Positions 6,136 to 6,199 of a DNA stretch of 6,199 nt are shown piece by piece. The notes under the pieces are model-generated. The model did not search any database. It had not been told where the DNA came from and worked only from the letters and a program-made list of their open reading frames with translations. Source of the stretch: Gammaproteobacteria bacterium (GTDB lineage: Bacteria > Pseudomonadota > Gammaproteobacteria > DSM-19610); contig JAUXDG010000173.1 in assembly GCA_030618475.1 (NCBI GenBank), positions 1 to 6,199 on the forward strand, given 5' to 3'. The position numbers and the translations under genes were made by a program. The first letter of the stretch is position 1; each line of letters begins with the position of its first letter.

Positions 6136-6150
6136 CAATATCGGGGCGCG

Positions 6151-6180
6151 TTGCCGTCTGCCCGATCAGGGTGGCATAAT
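6151..6180 (+). promoter_or_regulatory. Sigma70-type promoter pointing out of the window
   Basis: TTGCCG (6151-6156, 4 of 6) and CATAAT (6175-6180, 5 of 6) are 18 bases apart. TGG before the -10 (6172-6174) supplies an extended -10. Transcription would start near 6187, so the gene served lies beyond the window. In related genomes homoserine dehydrogenase (hom) often follows xerD-dsbC, which makes it a candidate, but no coding sequence for it is visible. Confidence 0.5.
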
Positions 6181-6199
6181 CACCGGCCGGGCTGATAAT

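Noticed and set aside
5908..6138. 76-codon minus-strand frame with KDTKVTKDFKD
   Set aside because: The lysine-rich part is produced by the period-9 repeat and the proline-rich part by the hairpins. It is a typical spurious prediction.

Overview
The window looks like chromosome of a free-living gammaproteobacterium, possibly a marine Pseudomonas/Marinobacter/Alcanivorax-like lineage. This rests on moderate GC, gammaproteobacterial-looking XerD, DsbC and MoeA, and the xerD-dsbC gene pair, which is a familiar order in that class. The genus cannot be fixed from the sequence alone. Nothing resembles a phage, plasmid, insertion sequence, CRISPR array or tRNA/rRNA gene.

Layout. Bases 1-625 hold no convincing gene; they begin with a compact inverted-repeat element (about 33-148). 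Then come two plus-strand genes: a 525-residue diguanylate cyclase (626-2203) and, 81 bases later, a small thioredoxin (2285-2656). The thioredoxin meets the minus-strand moeA (2653-3912) tail to tail, with overlapping stop codons. A 238-base divergent intergenic region separates moeA from xerD (4151-5092). It contains a perfect 18-bp inverted repeat whose right arm covers the xerD ribosome-binding site. dsbC (5207-5926) follows 114 bases later. The last 273 bases hold no gene. They contain a period-9 tandem repeat, a run of small hairpins and a good sigma70-type promoter that points out of the window.

Functions. The five proteins are mostly housekeeping: c-di-GMP signalling, cytoplasmic thiol-disulfide exchange, molybdenum cofactor maturation, chromosome dimer resolution and periplasmic disulfide isomerisation. 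They do not form one pathway. Two are thioredoxin-fold proteins in different compartments. DsbC is kept reduced through DsbD by cytoplasmic thioredoxin, but the thioredoxin here need not be the one that does this.

The most interesting material is non-coding: the hairpin over the xerD start, the chain of hairpins after dsbC, and the inverted-repeat element at the left end. I see no convincing new multi-gene system.
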